64,000 nt of DNA. Origin: Ursus arctos (lineage: Eukaryota > Chordata > Mammalia > Carnivora > Ursidae). Positions 13,223 to 23,045 of this stretch are shown piece after piece. The notes under the pieces are model-generated. The model searched no databases and was not told the origin of the DNA. It saw nothing but the letters and a program-made list of their open reading frames with translations. Both the position numbers and the translations under genes were made by a program. Every line of letters begins with the position of its first letter. Position 1 is the stretch's first letter. Location: assembly GCF_023065955.2 (NCBI RefSeq), contig NW_026622930.1, positions 16,407,449 to 16,471,448 on the forward strand. Direction: 5' to 3'.

Positions 13223-13596
13223 TGTAGATGTCCCTTTAGGTAAACAGGCTTGAACTATGGAATGTAGAAAAGGGCCACATTGACCCCCTGGCTGAATACA
13301 GACATGCCCATCAGGAGACCCACTGCAAAATATGCAAAGGTCCTAATTTACCAATGGGTCACCTACAAATGGTAAACACATTTACCAAAAAAGGGAAAAT
13401 TCCATATGTAGCCATACCCCCTCACCTTCCCTCCTTAAAAACAGCCTCCTCCCACTACCACAGTCTCTCTTCAGTCTCCCCTCAGCTGTCCTGCCCACCA
13501 CTCCCTTGTGGTGTATTCCACACCCACTTCCTCATGGCAGACAGCTGCTCTCTTGCTGTGTATTCAATAAACTTCCATCTTTGTTGCTCTGCCACA
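13223..13596 (+). mobile_element. Solo LTR, probably class I endogenous retrovirus
   Basis: A 374-bp block begins TGTAGATGTCCC and ends GCTCTGCCACA, so it has TG…CA ends. GGAGG lies on both sides (13218-13222 and 13597-13601), giving a 5-bp (at least 4-bp) target duplication. AATAAA at 13566-13571 sits about 25 bp before the 3' end and follows CT-rich U3 sequence. No internal viral sequence adjoins it. The 4-5 bp duplication fits class I or ERVL; the family was not identified. Confidence 0.78.
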
Positions 13597-13817
13597 GGAG
13601 GGACAAGATAATGTCAGCACTCAGTGCAGGCCCATTCTCAATCAGATCAATTTTGGAAAAGCAAGTATGCCCGTTAATCAGAATATGTTTTCCACAATTG
13701 TATACCTCATAGAATGTCCTCATGCACTCACAGTGCAGAAAGAGGAAGTTTGAGGACCACCAGTTTAATCAAAATTATTATCAGCATTCCTTTATAACCA
13801 ACATGGGTATATATGTG

Positions 13818-13819
<2 letters not shown>

Positions 13820-13864
<45 letters not shown>
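13820..13864. repeat. (AC)n microsatellite
   Basis: About 22 uninterrupted AC dinucleotides, flanked by TA/TG-rich sequence (13805-13940). It is likely to be polymorphic. It produces spurious repetitive open frames on both strands. Confidence 0.97.
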
Positions 13865-13869
<5 letters not shown>

Positions 13870-14149
13870 CACAGGCAGAGGTGGTTATATGTATAAATAT
13901 ATACATATACATGTATATACATGTCTATACACATGTGTCTATATACCCAACAATTTTAATATCATGTAACAACCTAGAGAGATTCTTAAAAATTCACGTC
14001 AAGAATTCTAGCGACATTGTATTCAAGAGTGAAAGCTTGTAAGTAAAGGGCAGAGTGAGTTACATTTATATAGAATACCCTGCACTTGTTACAAACGGAG
14101 GAAAACCTACCTGGCAAATAGTAATAATTATGAAGTTAAACTTAATTGA

Positions 14150-14345
14150 GCAATTATCAGTTAACTGGAAATACACAACGTTCTGCATATGTTGTACCAC
14201 ATTTAATCCTCACCAACAGCTGAATGAGAAAGTTAAAGAATCTCCATTTATACGTATTTCGATTTATAATGTTATCACTTTCTCTAGCTCAAATAGTCTG
14301 TTAAATAAAGGAGTCAGGATTTGAAACCAACATTCTGACTCTGGA
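14150..14345 (-). mobile_element. MIR (ancient SINE)
   Basis: Reverse-strand MIR order: CACATTTAATCCTCACCAACAG, AATGAGAAAGTTAAAGAATC, then CAGGATTTGAAACCAACATT and CTGACTC. Well diverged, with approximate ends. Confidence 0.75.
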
Positions 14346-14623
14346 TCCAGACACAGAACCACTCACTACACTTCAATGACATTGAAAGACATAGTTGATA
14401 AACTACTAAGGAGGAAAAAAAAATAATCTTACAATTAATATAGCATGAATTCATTCTCATGAAACAAAACTAAAAAGTGTAGCAGGTATATGCATACCTA
14501 TTGTGGTTAATGTCATAAGGAACTAAATGTTAAATTTCCTTTACTTTTAATTACATTAAATTTAAATAGCTACATGTGGCTAGTGGCTACCATGCCTCAG
14601 AATACAAATCTAAAGCCATTACA

Positions 14624-14830
14624 ATGGGGGACACCTGGGTGGCTCAATTGTTAAGTGGCTGCCTTCGGCTCAGCTCATGATTCTCATGATCCCAGCGTTC
14701 TGGGATCAAGCCCCGCATCAGGCTCCCTGCTCAGCAGGAAGCCTGCTTCTCCCTCTCCCACTCCCCCTGCTTGTGTTCCCTCTCTCACTGCCTCTCTCTG
14801 TCAAATAAGTAAATAAAATCTTAAAAAAAA
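14624..14830 (+). mobile_element. CanSINE
   Basis: Full-length plus copy: GACACCTGGGTGGCTCAATT head, CTGCCTTCGGCTCAGCTCAT, GGCTCCCTGCTCAGCAGGAA, CTCTGTCAAATAAGTAAATA and A tail. Possible degraded target duplication TAAAGCCATTACA (14611-14623) and TAAAGTTATGACA (14831-14843), 10 of 13 matching. Confidence 0.95.
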
Positions 14831-14999
14831 TAAAGTTATGACAGCACAATTTTATGTAATAAATCAATGAAAGTTGTGTTCAGAAAAAATCATCACCTGA
14901 AATGCCTACGTTACTGAGAAAAAGTGACAGTAAATGAATCAAGTACTATATTTAACTCAGTGCTAGGAAAGAAACAGCAATAACATTAATTTATGGAAA

Positions 15000-15470
15000 A
15001 TATTAGTTAAAAAAAAGCAAAAGTTGGTAAAATGGGAAATCCAATAATTTTAGAATGGAAAAATGAAGCTAAGAACCATTTATCTGATTTAAGAGAAAAA
15101 CAGTAAAAACAACTAGGAAATCGATCTATGAAAAACAGAAAAACCACCAAAAATTACTAATAAGAATAAAATAATATTAATGTAGGCTATTATCAAAGAA
15201 TTATGAGTATTCTATCCAACTCTGGGCAAATACATTAGGAATACTAGATAAAATCATTTATTTCCTAAGAAAATAGAAATTATTATTTTTGACACATAGA
15301 CATTTAACAAATCTAAATATATCACAGATCATAGGAGAAACAGAAATTGTCAAAAAACTTTCCCCTTCTCTTATGTCTTCCATGCTTATATAAAAGAAAT
15401 AGGCTCAGATTTCACAGACAAATTAAATGATCAATAAAACAGAAGTAAAGAAAATACTTCTAAATACATT
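15000..15470 (+). mobile_element. Old L1 ORF2 fragment
   Basis: The adenine-rich strand reads like decayed L1 ORF2 sense sequence: runs of AAAACAACTAGGAAATCGAT type, then GGCTCAGATTTCACAGACAAATTAAATGATC, close to the ORF2 passage encoding the DG-F-T-x-EFYQ-type region. There are many stops and indels. Ends are approximate. Confidence 0.55.
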
Positions 15471-16572
15471 TTATAAAAATATTATATGTAATAATTTAGG
15501 AGATAAATTGATCTATTCAAATAAAATCATCCTAATTCTCTATTTGTTTTATCAATATCATGACAGCTAATACTCAAATTTTTTATATTTTTCATAGGAA
15601 TTTGATTACTTCTGCATATTTCTCTAATGTAGAGATCCTCTTAGTTGATTTTTTTTTTTGTCTTACAGGATATCAATTTTTAAAAATGTTTATTCCTCTT
15701 GGAAATTGTGGTGAAAATAGTCAAGCCTGCAAAAGAAATAAATTATATCATATTTCAGTGGAACAGGAAGTAACCAGTTCACACTGGAAAGTAGTTTGTA
15801 AGCAAAGGCTCCATTGCTTTGACACTACAGGAGAGTCTGTATATCACATTAAACCTCAGCCCCACGCAGGGCCTGGGATCTATGGAGCATTCCTTTTATA
15901 TAATTGGAGAAGCAGCATAGTGTATCACGTGTGTCGGTGAAGTGTTACAAGTAGCAATAGAAACTATTTCTTGGTTAAATTAAGAGAGGAGAATATAGTT
16001 GGCTGTGTAGCTTTCTGGAAAAAATTTGTGGTTAGCAGGCTAGTTTTGCAATCAGCTTGGTTAGCAAGTTTGAAGTATTTGTATTTTTTTTATATAATCA
16101 CAGAGAAATATAATATTTGAAATATTTTTACAAATAGTAATGTCAGCTAAAATATTTCCCAATAGTAATGGTGATAAGATCCTGTTCCTTTCAAATTCTT
16201 ATTTTAAAAAGAATATCCTACATTTCTCCATGAAGTAAATAGGAACTTCAGAAATAGAAGACATATATTTTATTGAGGAATATTTTATTCCTATTTTTAA
16301 TATTTTATTGAGAAAAACTTACATTCCTAACATTTATTAAAATTATATTATGTTTATGTAGAAATATTTCATTCGTATTAACTGCATATTTATATTTTAT
16401 TTTATTTCTTCTTTTTTTTTTAGATATGGAGAAGTTTATGGTATCAGTAGACTTACTTACATTAAATAAATTCTTGAATACCCAGATTATTATTTAATGA
16501 ACCTTTAAGATTGATAGACCAATTATTTAGACCATCCTTAAACTGATACCGCATTGATTAAGAGTGGTTTCT

Positions 16573-16778
16573 TTAGGGCACCTGGGTGGCTCAGTAGGCT
16601 AAGCATCTGACTCTTGATTTCAGCTCAGGTCCTTGGATCTAGCCACCTGTTGGGCTCTGAGCTCAGTGGGGAGTCTGCGGAGAGATTCTTTCTCTCCCTC
16701 TCCTGCTTCCCCTTCCCCTGCTCCCACACACTCACGTGCTCTCTCCATAAAGATTGAATAAGTAAATCTTAAAAAAAA
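16573..16778 (+). mobile_element. CanSINE (older type)
   Basis: Head GGGCACCTGGGTGGCTCAGT at 16576, CTGACTCTTGATTTCAGCTC (the older 'tcttgatttc' variant rather than 'ccttcggctc'), GAGCTCAGTGGGGAGTCTG, CT-rich middle and A tail. The flanks repeat TGGTTTCT (16565-16572 and 16783-16790). Confidence 0.95.
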
Positions 16779-16804
16779 TTACTGGTTTCTGGTTTCATAT
16801 TTCC

Positions 16805-17000
16805 TAGGTTGATATTGAGTCCTTCCCTTACTAGCCATATAAAATTAATCAAGTTGCTTATCCTCATAACTGCACAATTTATCTATTAAATTGGATACAA
16901 TAATATTCCACCTGTTTGTTATAAAGATTTAAAATGAAATACACATAAAACACTTAAAAAGATGCTTGGGATAGAGTAAGCTCTCATAATTAATCCATTA
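16805..17000 (+). mobile_element. MIR
   Basis: Plus-strand MIR order: CTTACTAGCCATATAA, AATCAAGTTGCTTATCCTCA, TTATCTATTAAATTGGATAC, GTTATAAAGATTTAAAATGA, then ACTTAAAAAGATGCTTGGGA and GTAAGCTCTCA. Diverged. Confidence 0.75.
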
Positions 17001-17234
17001 GCTTTACATCTATTTTCATAAATTATAGGTGTGCTCTTAAACTATCAATGTAGGTAGCCAGGATTATGTTTATCATTTGTAACAGCTTGAACCTTATTTC
17101 TGTTGAATCTTATTGGTATACGAAATAAATCCTAATCCAAATTTGTAGAAGTTAATTTTCATGAGAGATCAACACATACACCTTTGGTTCAAAGAGAGTG
17201 AGGTAAATTAGGTGGGGCAGATAACAGTGACTTC

Positions 17235-17424
17235 CTGCTTAGTGGTTAAGAATCCTAAGGTAAGGCTCAGGTCATGATCCCGGGGTCCTGGGATTGAGTC
17301 CCGCATCAGGCTCCCTGATCAGCGGGGAGTCTGCTTCTCCCTCTGCCTGCCACTTCTGCTTGTGCTCTCTCCCTCTCTCCCTCTCTCTCTGACAAATAAA
17401 TAAAATCTTAAAAAAAAAAAAAAA
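17235..17424 (+). mobile_element. CanSINE, degraded head
   Basis: AGTGGTTAAGAATCC is followed by GGCTCAGGTCATGATCCCGG, GGGATTGAGTCCCGCATCAG, CTGATCAGCGGGGAGTCTGC, a CT-rich block, ACAAATAAATAAAATCTT and a run of A to 17424. The first part of the tRNA-like head is missing or altered. No clear target duplication was found. Confidence 0.9.
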
Positions 17425-17644
17425 GGAATGATAAAAAGTACTTCACAGCAAGGGAGCCAATGATTCGGTAAGTTCCCCTTTGATGAAAGATAGCATCTTC
17501 AAAAGGCACATGTGGACATAACATGTGCTCACACACACGTGTTTGCAAGCACACCTGTGTGTACTCATGCATACGTGCCAAGACTGCATGGCAAGCATTG
17601 GCCTTCACCTCACAAGCAAAATTTGACTGACCCCACGGTAGTGG

Positions 17645-17995
17645 CATGTTCAGCGGGGTTATGCACTGCAAGTTCATTTGTTGAAACCCCAACCCCCAAA
17701 AAGATGGGATTTGAAGGTGGGGTCTTTCAGAGGTAATTAAGTCATTGAGAGTGGAGCCCCCATGAGGGAATTAGTATCCTTAGAAGAGGAAAAACCTTAG
17801 CCCTCTTTCTCTCCATCATGCAAGGGTATAACGAGAGGGCAGCTGTCCAGATACCAGGAATAGTGCCTCCACCAGAACTCACCCATGCTGGCCATCTGAT
17901 CTTGGACTTTCAGCCTTCAGAATGTGAGAAAGTAAGTTTTTGTTGTTTAAACCACCCAGCCTGTGATAATTTCTTACAGTAGCTCAAGGTAAGAT
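17645..17995 (+). mobile_element. MaLR LTR (MLT1/MST type)
   Basis: The order matches the MaLR LTR: TTCATTTGTTGAAACCCCAA, GGTGGGGTCTTTCAGAGGTA, AATTAAGTCATTGAGAGTGG, CCCCATGAGGGAATTAGTAT, then CCAGAACTCACCCATGCTGG, ATCTTGGACTTTCAGCCTTC, GAATGTGAGAAA and TGTTTAAACCACCCAGCCTG. Plus orientation, nearly full length, no internal part seen. Confidence 0.88.
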
Positions 17996-18279
17996 AAGGT
18001 GGCAGAGTTTTTTGTTTTGTTTTTTTCTGATTTTGGCCAGAATAAACAGAAGAAAAAAAAATAAGCAAGAGAGCATGAGTAAAGGAAGAAGCATAAATTA
18101 GCCTAAATATTAATCCAGATAATTATAGAATTCCTGGAAGGAATTGACAGAAAAAGGAATTTTCACAATCAAAACCATAGGTGTACTTTCTTGTCATAGT
18201 GATGTTTGGCTTACTAACATTCATGAAAGTTCAGCTGACTGAGAAAAATGGATTACATGTGCACGTATAAGTTGTACAT

Positions 18280-18680
18280 CTGTGTATGAATGTGCTTGTC
18301 TGCTCCTCCGGAACTGAACGAATTCTTCGCTTGCGCGGGGCTCCTGATGGCAAGTGCAGGACAGCTTGGGTGCTAAAGATTTACTTGATAATTAATTTTT
18401 ACTTGGTCTATCATTCAGGCCCCAAGTACTACCTGTATTTCTGCCTGACTTTGATTTGGTTTGTCCCAAAGTACAGCTTTACTGTCACATGGAGTAACGT
18501 CTCTAGAGCCTTTCGTTCCAAAGGGATGGGGGAACAGGTGAAACCCATCATTCTCCACAGGCATGATAGATTGGAATGCTCGAGGAGTTCTCTGTAACTT
18601 TGCTTTTAAAAAGTTGTTCAGATGCTCACTGTGACCTACTGTTTTAATCACAGACAATAACCAAAACCAGTGCACTGATT
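18280..18680. other. Unassigned segment with open frames on both strands
   Basis: This stretch has several CpGs (for example TTCGCTTGCGCGGGG near 18326-18341), unusual for the area. It is open for 103 codons on plus (18286-18597) and 86 on minus (18415-18675). I recognise neither protein, and the plus frame lacks a convincing coding signal. It could be a conserved non-coding element, a decayed retrocopy or an old repeat. Confidence 0.3.
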
Positions 18681-19648
18681 GTCTCCTGAATTTCTAGGTA
18701 AGGAGGGGAAAATATACATATACCTGCGTACATGCCCGCGCACACACAAATGCACACATATTATATTGGGATTAAATTTACACTTTGCTGGTACTTTCCA
18801 ATAGTACCTCGCAAAGATACTGCATTATTATAGGCATTTAGTAGACAATTATAAAGTGTTTAACATGCAAACCACTAGGGAGGCACACACCATGACCCCA
18901 CAAAACCCACCTTACATTCTTGAATGATTATGACTCTGTAAAAATCCTAGTGCCATTGTTTTATTCGACAAAATAGAGAACATGAGGAAGAAATCTTCCA
19001 CTTTCAACAGAGGCAATAAAATATAAAATAATCAATGGATTTGCCCCAGAGCTGATAATATGAATCACCTGGCCCACTATCATTTTTCCCATCACAGAAC
19101 ACAAAATAATTTTCTTGGTTAAAGGCAGTTGTTACCCTATCACCTGCTCAAATCAATATCAACTGTATGGTTGAGAATCCTCTGGCTAAAATTATATATC
19201 AAAGATGCTTAAAGTAAGGGAGAATCATTTTTATTGTGTTTCCTTGACTTCTCTACTCTCTTTTACTTTATAAATAACAGCCAAGACATTGGGATTTTCT
19301 TCAAAGCTTCAACACTGAGACATTTCTTAAGTGCAGCTTGTGATCTCATATTATTCTTCAAAAATATTGGCTTTTAAAATAAGATCAACATTTCTGCACA
19401 GCTCAGTCACCCATCCTGAGAGGAAAATCAAAAGAAAAATATAAAAATTTAAGCGAATTTTTCTTGGTTAGTGATACAAAATTTTAGGAAAGTTATCAAG
19501 AAGTTATTCCTGGTTACTTCACTTGAAAATTATTTGATTAATAATAAGTATGATGTCTATGGAGTTACATTTATATTTCTGATTTATAAATAATTTTAAA
19601 ATGCAAAAGTGATCACCACTTTTCAAAAGTAATTATTTCTTATTTTTT
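18681..19648. other. Unique non-coding DNA
   Basis: No gene or clear repeat seen. A short CA-rich stretch lies near 18735-18760. Confidence 0.5.
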
Positions 19649-19666
19649 AAAATTTTACATAGAATG

Positions 19667-19879
19667 TGGGGCGCCTGGGTGGCACAGCGGTTAAGCGTCT
19701 GCCTTCGGCTCAGGGCGTGATCCTGGCATTATGGGATCGACCCCCACATCAGGCTCCTCCGATATGAGCCTGCTTCTTCCTCTCCCACTCCCCCTGCTTA
19801 TGTTCCCTCTCTCGCTGGCTGTCTCTATCTCTGTCAAATAAATAAATAAAATCTTTAAAAAAATGAAATAAAATAAAAT
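19667..19879 (+). mobile_element. CanSINE (young, arctoid type)
   Basis: Head GGGGCGCCTGGGTGGCACAG, GCGTCTGCCTTCGGCTCAGG, GCGTGATCCTGGCATTATGG, GAGCCTGCTTCTTCCTCTCC, CTCGCTGGCTGTCTCTATCT and AAATAAATAAAATC, then an (AAAAT)n tail. Target duplications AAAATTTTACATAGAATG (19649-19666) and AAAATTTTACATAGAGTG (19880-19897) match at 17 of 18 positions, so the insertion is fairly recent. Confidence 0.97.
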
Positions 19880-20299
19880 AAAATTTTACATAGAGTGACA
19901 CAAAGTATTATTATATTATTCCCTCAAGACTACAAAAGAAAAGAGCAAAAAACTAAAAGACAAACACAGATTTACATCTACTACTCATAGGTAGGGACCA
20001 CTAAGAACATATATGGATGATATTGATGACCTCAAATAAATAGGAAAAAATAAATCTTACTGGCTAGTTTGCAAAACTCTTTTTCCAGAATTTTCAAATG
20101 CTCGGAACAATGTCAGGGATATGCATATACCCACTCTTTTATTTCATTTAATTTTTTTATTTCCATTTATTTCTACATTTCCATTAATGGATTAATACTC
20201 CAATTTTATTATTTTTCTAATCTTCAAGAAACAAATAATTTTCTTCTAATTTACCTAAAGTATCTCACACAGGTAAACAGAATGAAGGCTTTCAGCTCA

Positions 20300-20673
20300 T
20301 TTTAACCCCACTTTGGGTATTACTGGATTCAGTTTGCTAAAATTTTGCTTAGATTTTTGAAATAACACTAATTAGAGAAATTGATCTATAGTTTTTCTTT
20401 TAATGTCCTTGATAGGTTTTGATATAAGGATTATTCTTAATAAAAAAGAAGCTAAGAATTATTTTATCTTTATCAAATAGAAGATTTTTATTTAAATGTT
20501 TGGCAGAATTTGCTAGTGAACTCATCTAAATCCAGACATTTTCCTGGGATTTTTAAAATAATAGATTTAATGCTCTGAGCAGAAAACGTGCTATTGAGAT
20601 TTGCCTAATTCTCTTTTCAGTTTTGGTAGGTTATGTTTTTTTCTAAAACTGTGGGCATCTAAATTGTCAGATT
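20300..20673 (-). mobile_element. Old L1 ORF2 fragment, part 1
   Basis: The plus strand shows the complement of L1 ORF2 reverse-transcriptase sequence: CTGGATTCAGTTTGCTAAAA, ATTGATCTATAGTTTTTC, TTGGCAGAATTTGCTAGTGA, then TCAGTTTTGGTAGGTTATG. The L1 reads leftward and is heavily mutated. It is interrupted by the RPS3A pseudogene and resumes at 21567. Confidence 0.85.
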
Positions 20674-20683
20674 AATATGCCTT

Positions 20684-21556
20684 ATTTATCTATTTATTTA
20701 TTTTCACAAATAAGATTTTTTATTTGTCACTATTAAATGTCTGAATTTTAAACAGGATTTTGGACTGGTGGCTCGCATCCATGAGCTCATTCAACTTCAA
20801 CACTGGTTTCATCTCCCGTAGCTTTTCCAGAACCTTTACCTTCCCCACAAAGCTCTTTGAGCTTTCCCAATTCAAATGTGGTCTTCTTCAGCTTTTTTAC
20901 TTTTCTAACAAAGACATCATGGAGTGGATAAATAGACTGACAAGTCTTTTCTATGTCTTTTCTGATGCTGTCTAGCATAAATTTACTGACCACTTCTTTT
21001 GGGTCATTTGTCTGCATGATTTCCATCATCTTTTTTCAAATTTGGTGGACCTACTGGTGCTGAGCGTAAGAGGTCTTCTGAATCTGATTGTTGCATTATC
21101 TTAGTAAAACCAACACAAAATAGGTGAAGCCGATAACCATCGGTCGTCTTGACATCAGCATGAGCTTCAATCACAGTCTGCCATTTTTTGACCATGGAAC
21201 AAACACATTTTGTCATGGGGAAGATCCATGCCGTGGAAATAAGGCAGTTTTTGCCCTGAGCTTCCTCTGTAATTCACTTGACTTGTATAAATGCAACTTC
21301 ATCATTCTGCAGATCAGCATGGCTCACTTCAAAAACTGACCCTTGAGGCCATCAGATGCAATTTTGGTTCCTTCAGTTCTTTTGACTAGTGTTTTTCCAA
21401 TATTTCTTATACTGACCATAGCTGGTGCTTTCACATCATACCAGTCTTTCTTAGAAAGTGGATCAACTACTTTCTTCTTGGCTCCCTTTTTGCAACCTTT
21501 CCTAAAGACACTTGTTTTTGCTGACCACCAAGGCACTGCTCCAGGGGCTGAAAGGC
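20684..21556 (-). pseudogene. RPS3A: Processed pseudogene of ribosomal protein S3A
   Basis: This is an intronless, full-length retrocopy of the 40S ribosomal protein S3A (eS1) mRNA on the minus strand. Conceptual pieces match RPS3A in order: [20 protein letters not shown] near 21470, [13 protein letters not shown] and [12 protein letters not shown]; then [20 protein letters not shown] near 21160; then [20 protein letters not shown] near 20930 and [10 protein letters not shown] near 20810. At least two frame changes separate these blocks, and the start codon is now TTG (complement of 21529-21531). The 5' UTR remnant, the 3' UTR with AATAAA and a decayed A tail (about 20684-20706) are present. 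Flanks AATATGCCTT at 20674-20683 and 21557-21566 are the target duplication. The lesions and loss of ATG argue against function. Confidence 0.96.
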
Positions 21557-21566
21557 AATATGCCTT

Positions 21567-21880
21567 TTAAATAACATATTCTTTAGATTTCTAATATCTT
21601 TAAGACCTTAATGTCTTTAAGCTACATATTTAATACCTCATATCTTTCTGACAATACAAATGTATCATCTTTTTCCTTGATTAGTCTGGCTAGGTATTTT
21701 TATTTATTTTCTTATGTTCTCCAAAAATTCATTTTTTTTACTTTATTGGTTTTCTCTACAAATAGAGGGAAATATGCTTACTTTATAATTTAATACTTTT
21801 TACTTTTATATTTATTTTTTCTTTCTATCTTCTTTGACCATTCTATTTTTAAGCTGCTCCAGTCTGCCTCTAACACTCAC
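21567..21880 (-). mobile_element. Old L1 ORF2 fragment, part 2
   Basis: Continuation of the L1 broken by the RPS3A retrocopy: TTGATTAGTCTGGCTAGGTA, then CAAAAATTCATTTTTTTTAC and TTTATTGGTTTTCTC correspond to the complement of the ORF2 passage next downstream on this strand. It ends near CTGCTCCAG. Confidence 0.75.
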
Positions 21881-22014
21881 TACTCCGCAAAACTAAGTCT
21901 TGTCAAATTTAGCAAGATCTTCACGTTGCTATATCCACAGGGAATTTTCTTAAGAATGCTGGATATAGGTTATTGACCATCATGTCAGCAATTAAATATA
22001 TAATGTAGTGACTT

Positions 22015-22215
22015 ATGATATAGCCTCTGGAGGCAGAATTTCTCGGGTCAAATTCTTGCTCTGCTATATGACCTTAGGTAAATTGTTTTACCTCTCTGTA
22101 TATAGTTTTCTTTATCATTAAAATAAATATTCCAAACATAATATGTAATTAAGTAAGTTGATACATGTAAAGGCCTTCATATAAGCCTGACACATATTTA
22201 TATTGTTAATATATA
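22015..22215 (+). mobile_element. MIR
   Basis: Plus-strand MIR order: GGTCAAATTCTTGCTCTGCT, ATATGACCTTAGGTAAATTG, TTTACCTCTCTG, TTTCTTTATCATTAAAATAA, then GTTGATACATGTAAAGGCCT and a degraded tail. Ancient. Confidence 0.8.
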
Positions 22216-22307
22216 TTTGCTATCATTATTATATCCTTATTTTTGTTTTCATCCAAGCAGTCGTGAAAATTACAGTGTACCTCCATTTTCAATATTGTGG
22301 TCACTCT

Positions 22308-22505
22308 CAACGTGTGGTTTTCAAACTTTCATGTATGTATGAATCATCTAGGATGATTTCTAAATATTTTAATTCAATATTTTAATTTCCTTTTAATTTT
22401 AATATTTTTATTTAATAACTCTGGGCAGGACTCAAAAATTACATTTCCAGTAATTACTCCAATTGTTCTCATGTAGGTGGCTTACAGAGCACTTTTTAAA
22501 ATCCC
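22308..22505 (+). mobile_element. Possible MER5-type hAT DNA transposon
   Basis: ACGTGTGGTTTTCAAACTTT at the left, ATGAATCATCTAGG, a CTGGGCAGGACTC centre and AATTGTTCTCATGTAGGTGG near the right follow the MER5 layout with related ends. It is strongly diverged and has an AT-rich insertion in the middle. Confidence 0.5.
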
Positions 22506-22509
22506 TGCT

Positions 22510-23045
22510 AACCAAGATTCTCTCCTTGACCAAACTGTAGTCAGATTTTTTCTTGCCTGTGCCTCCATCTTGGCCTATAAACACTTGAACAAACACCACT
22601 ATAGTTTCTAACAGTTCCAGGCAGTACCCGTAGGATGTCTCTAGTCCCTCTTAAAACGCCTGCTTGAGAAAACTCAAAGCTGCCAAAAGAATTTACTGTC
22701 TGTTGCAGCCAATGCCTGAAGACAGGGCCCCTGTGCCCCAGTCCCTGTGTGAAGGGAGAAGCTAACCTTTGGTAAGTGCCAGTTAGCAAATCCAGGTGGA
22801 TTTCACTTGGACCATCTCTACCCCCTTCTGCCTTTTTGTGATTTTTCACCTCCCTGACTGTTTAAGCCCCCGACATTTCCTCTCCCCACAGTCTATTCTC
22901 CTTTCAAAGGTCCGATCACTTCTGAACAAATCAGAATGGAGCTCAGCACTTTCCCCTATAGTCAGTAGTTACTGAACACAGTCTGTTCTCACTCCTTGAA
23001 ATTAATGCCTGGCTGTGTTTATCTTTGACACTGCCCCACAATTAG
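22510..23045 (+). mobile_element. LTR-like sequence of unassigned family
   Basis: A GC-richer block with TGTTGCAGCCAATGCCTGAA, CAGGGCCCCTGTGCCCCAGT, CTGACTGTTTAAGCCCCCGA and TTGAAATTAATGCCTGGCTG. Its composition and passages look like an old ERV LTR or linked internal sequence. I could not set TG…CA ends or a duplication, so the type is tentative. Confidence 0.35.

Noticed and set aside
13722..14042. 106-codon plus frame with a Thr-His run, and the Cys-Val-rich minus frame
   Set aside because: Both are translations of the AC microsatellite.
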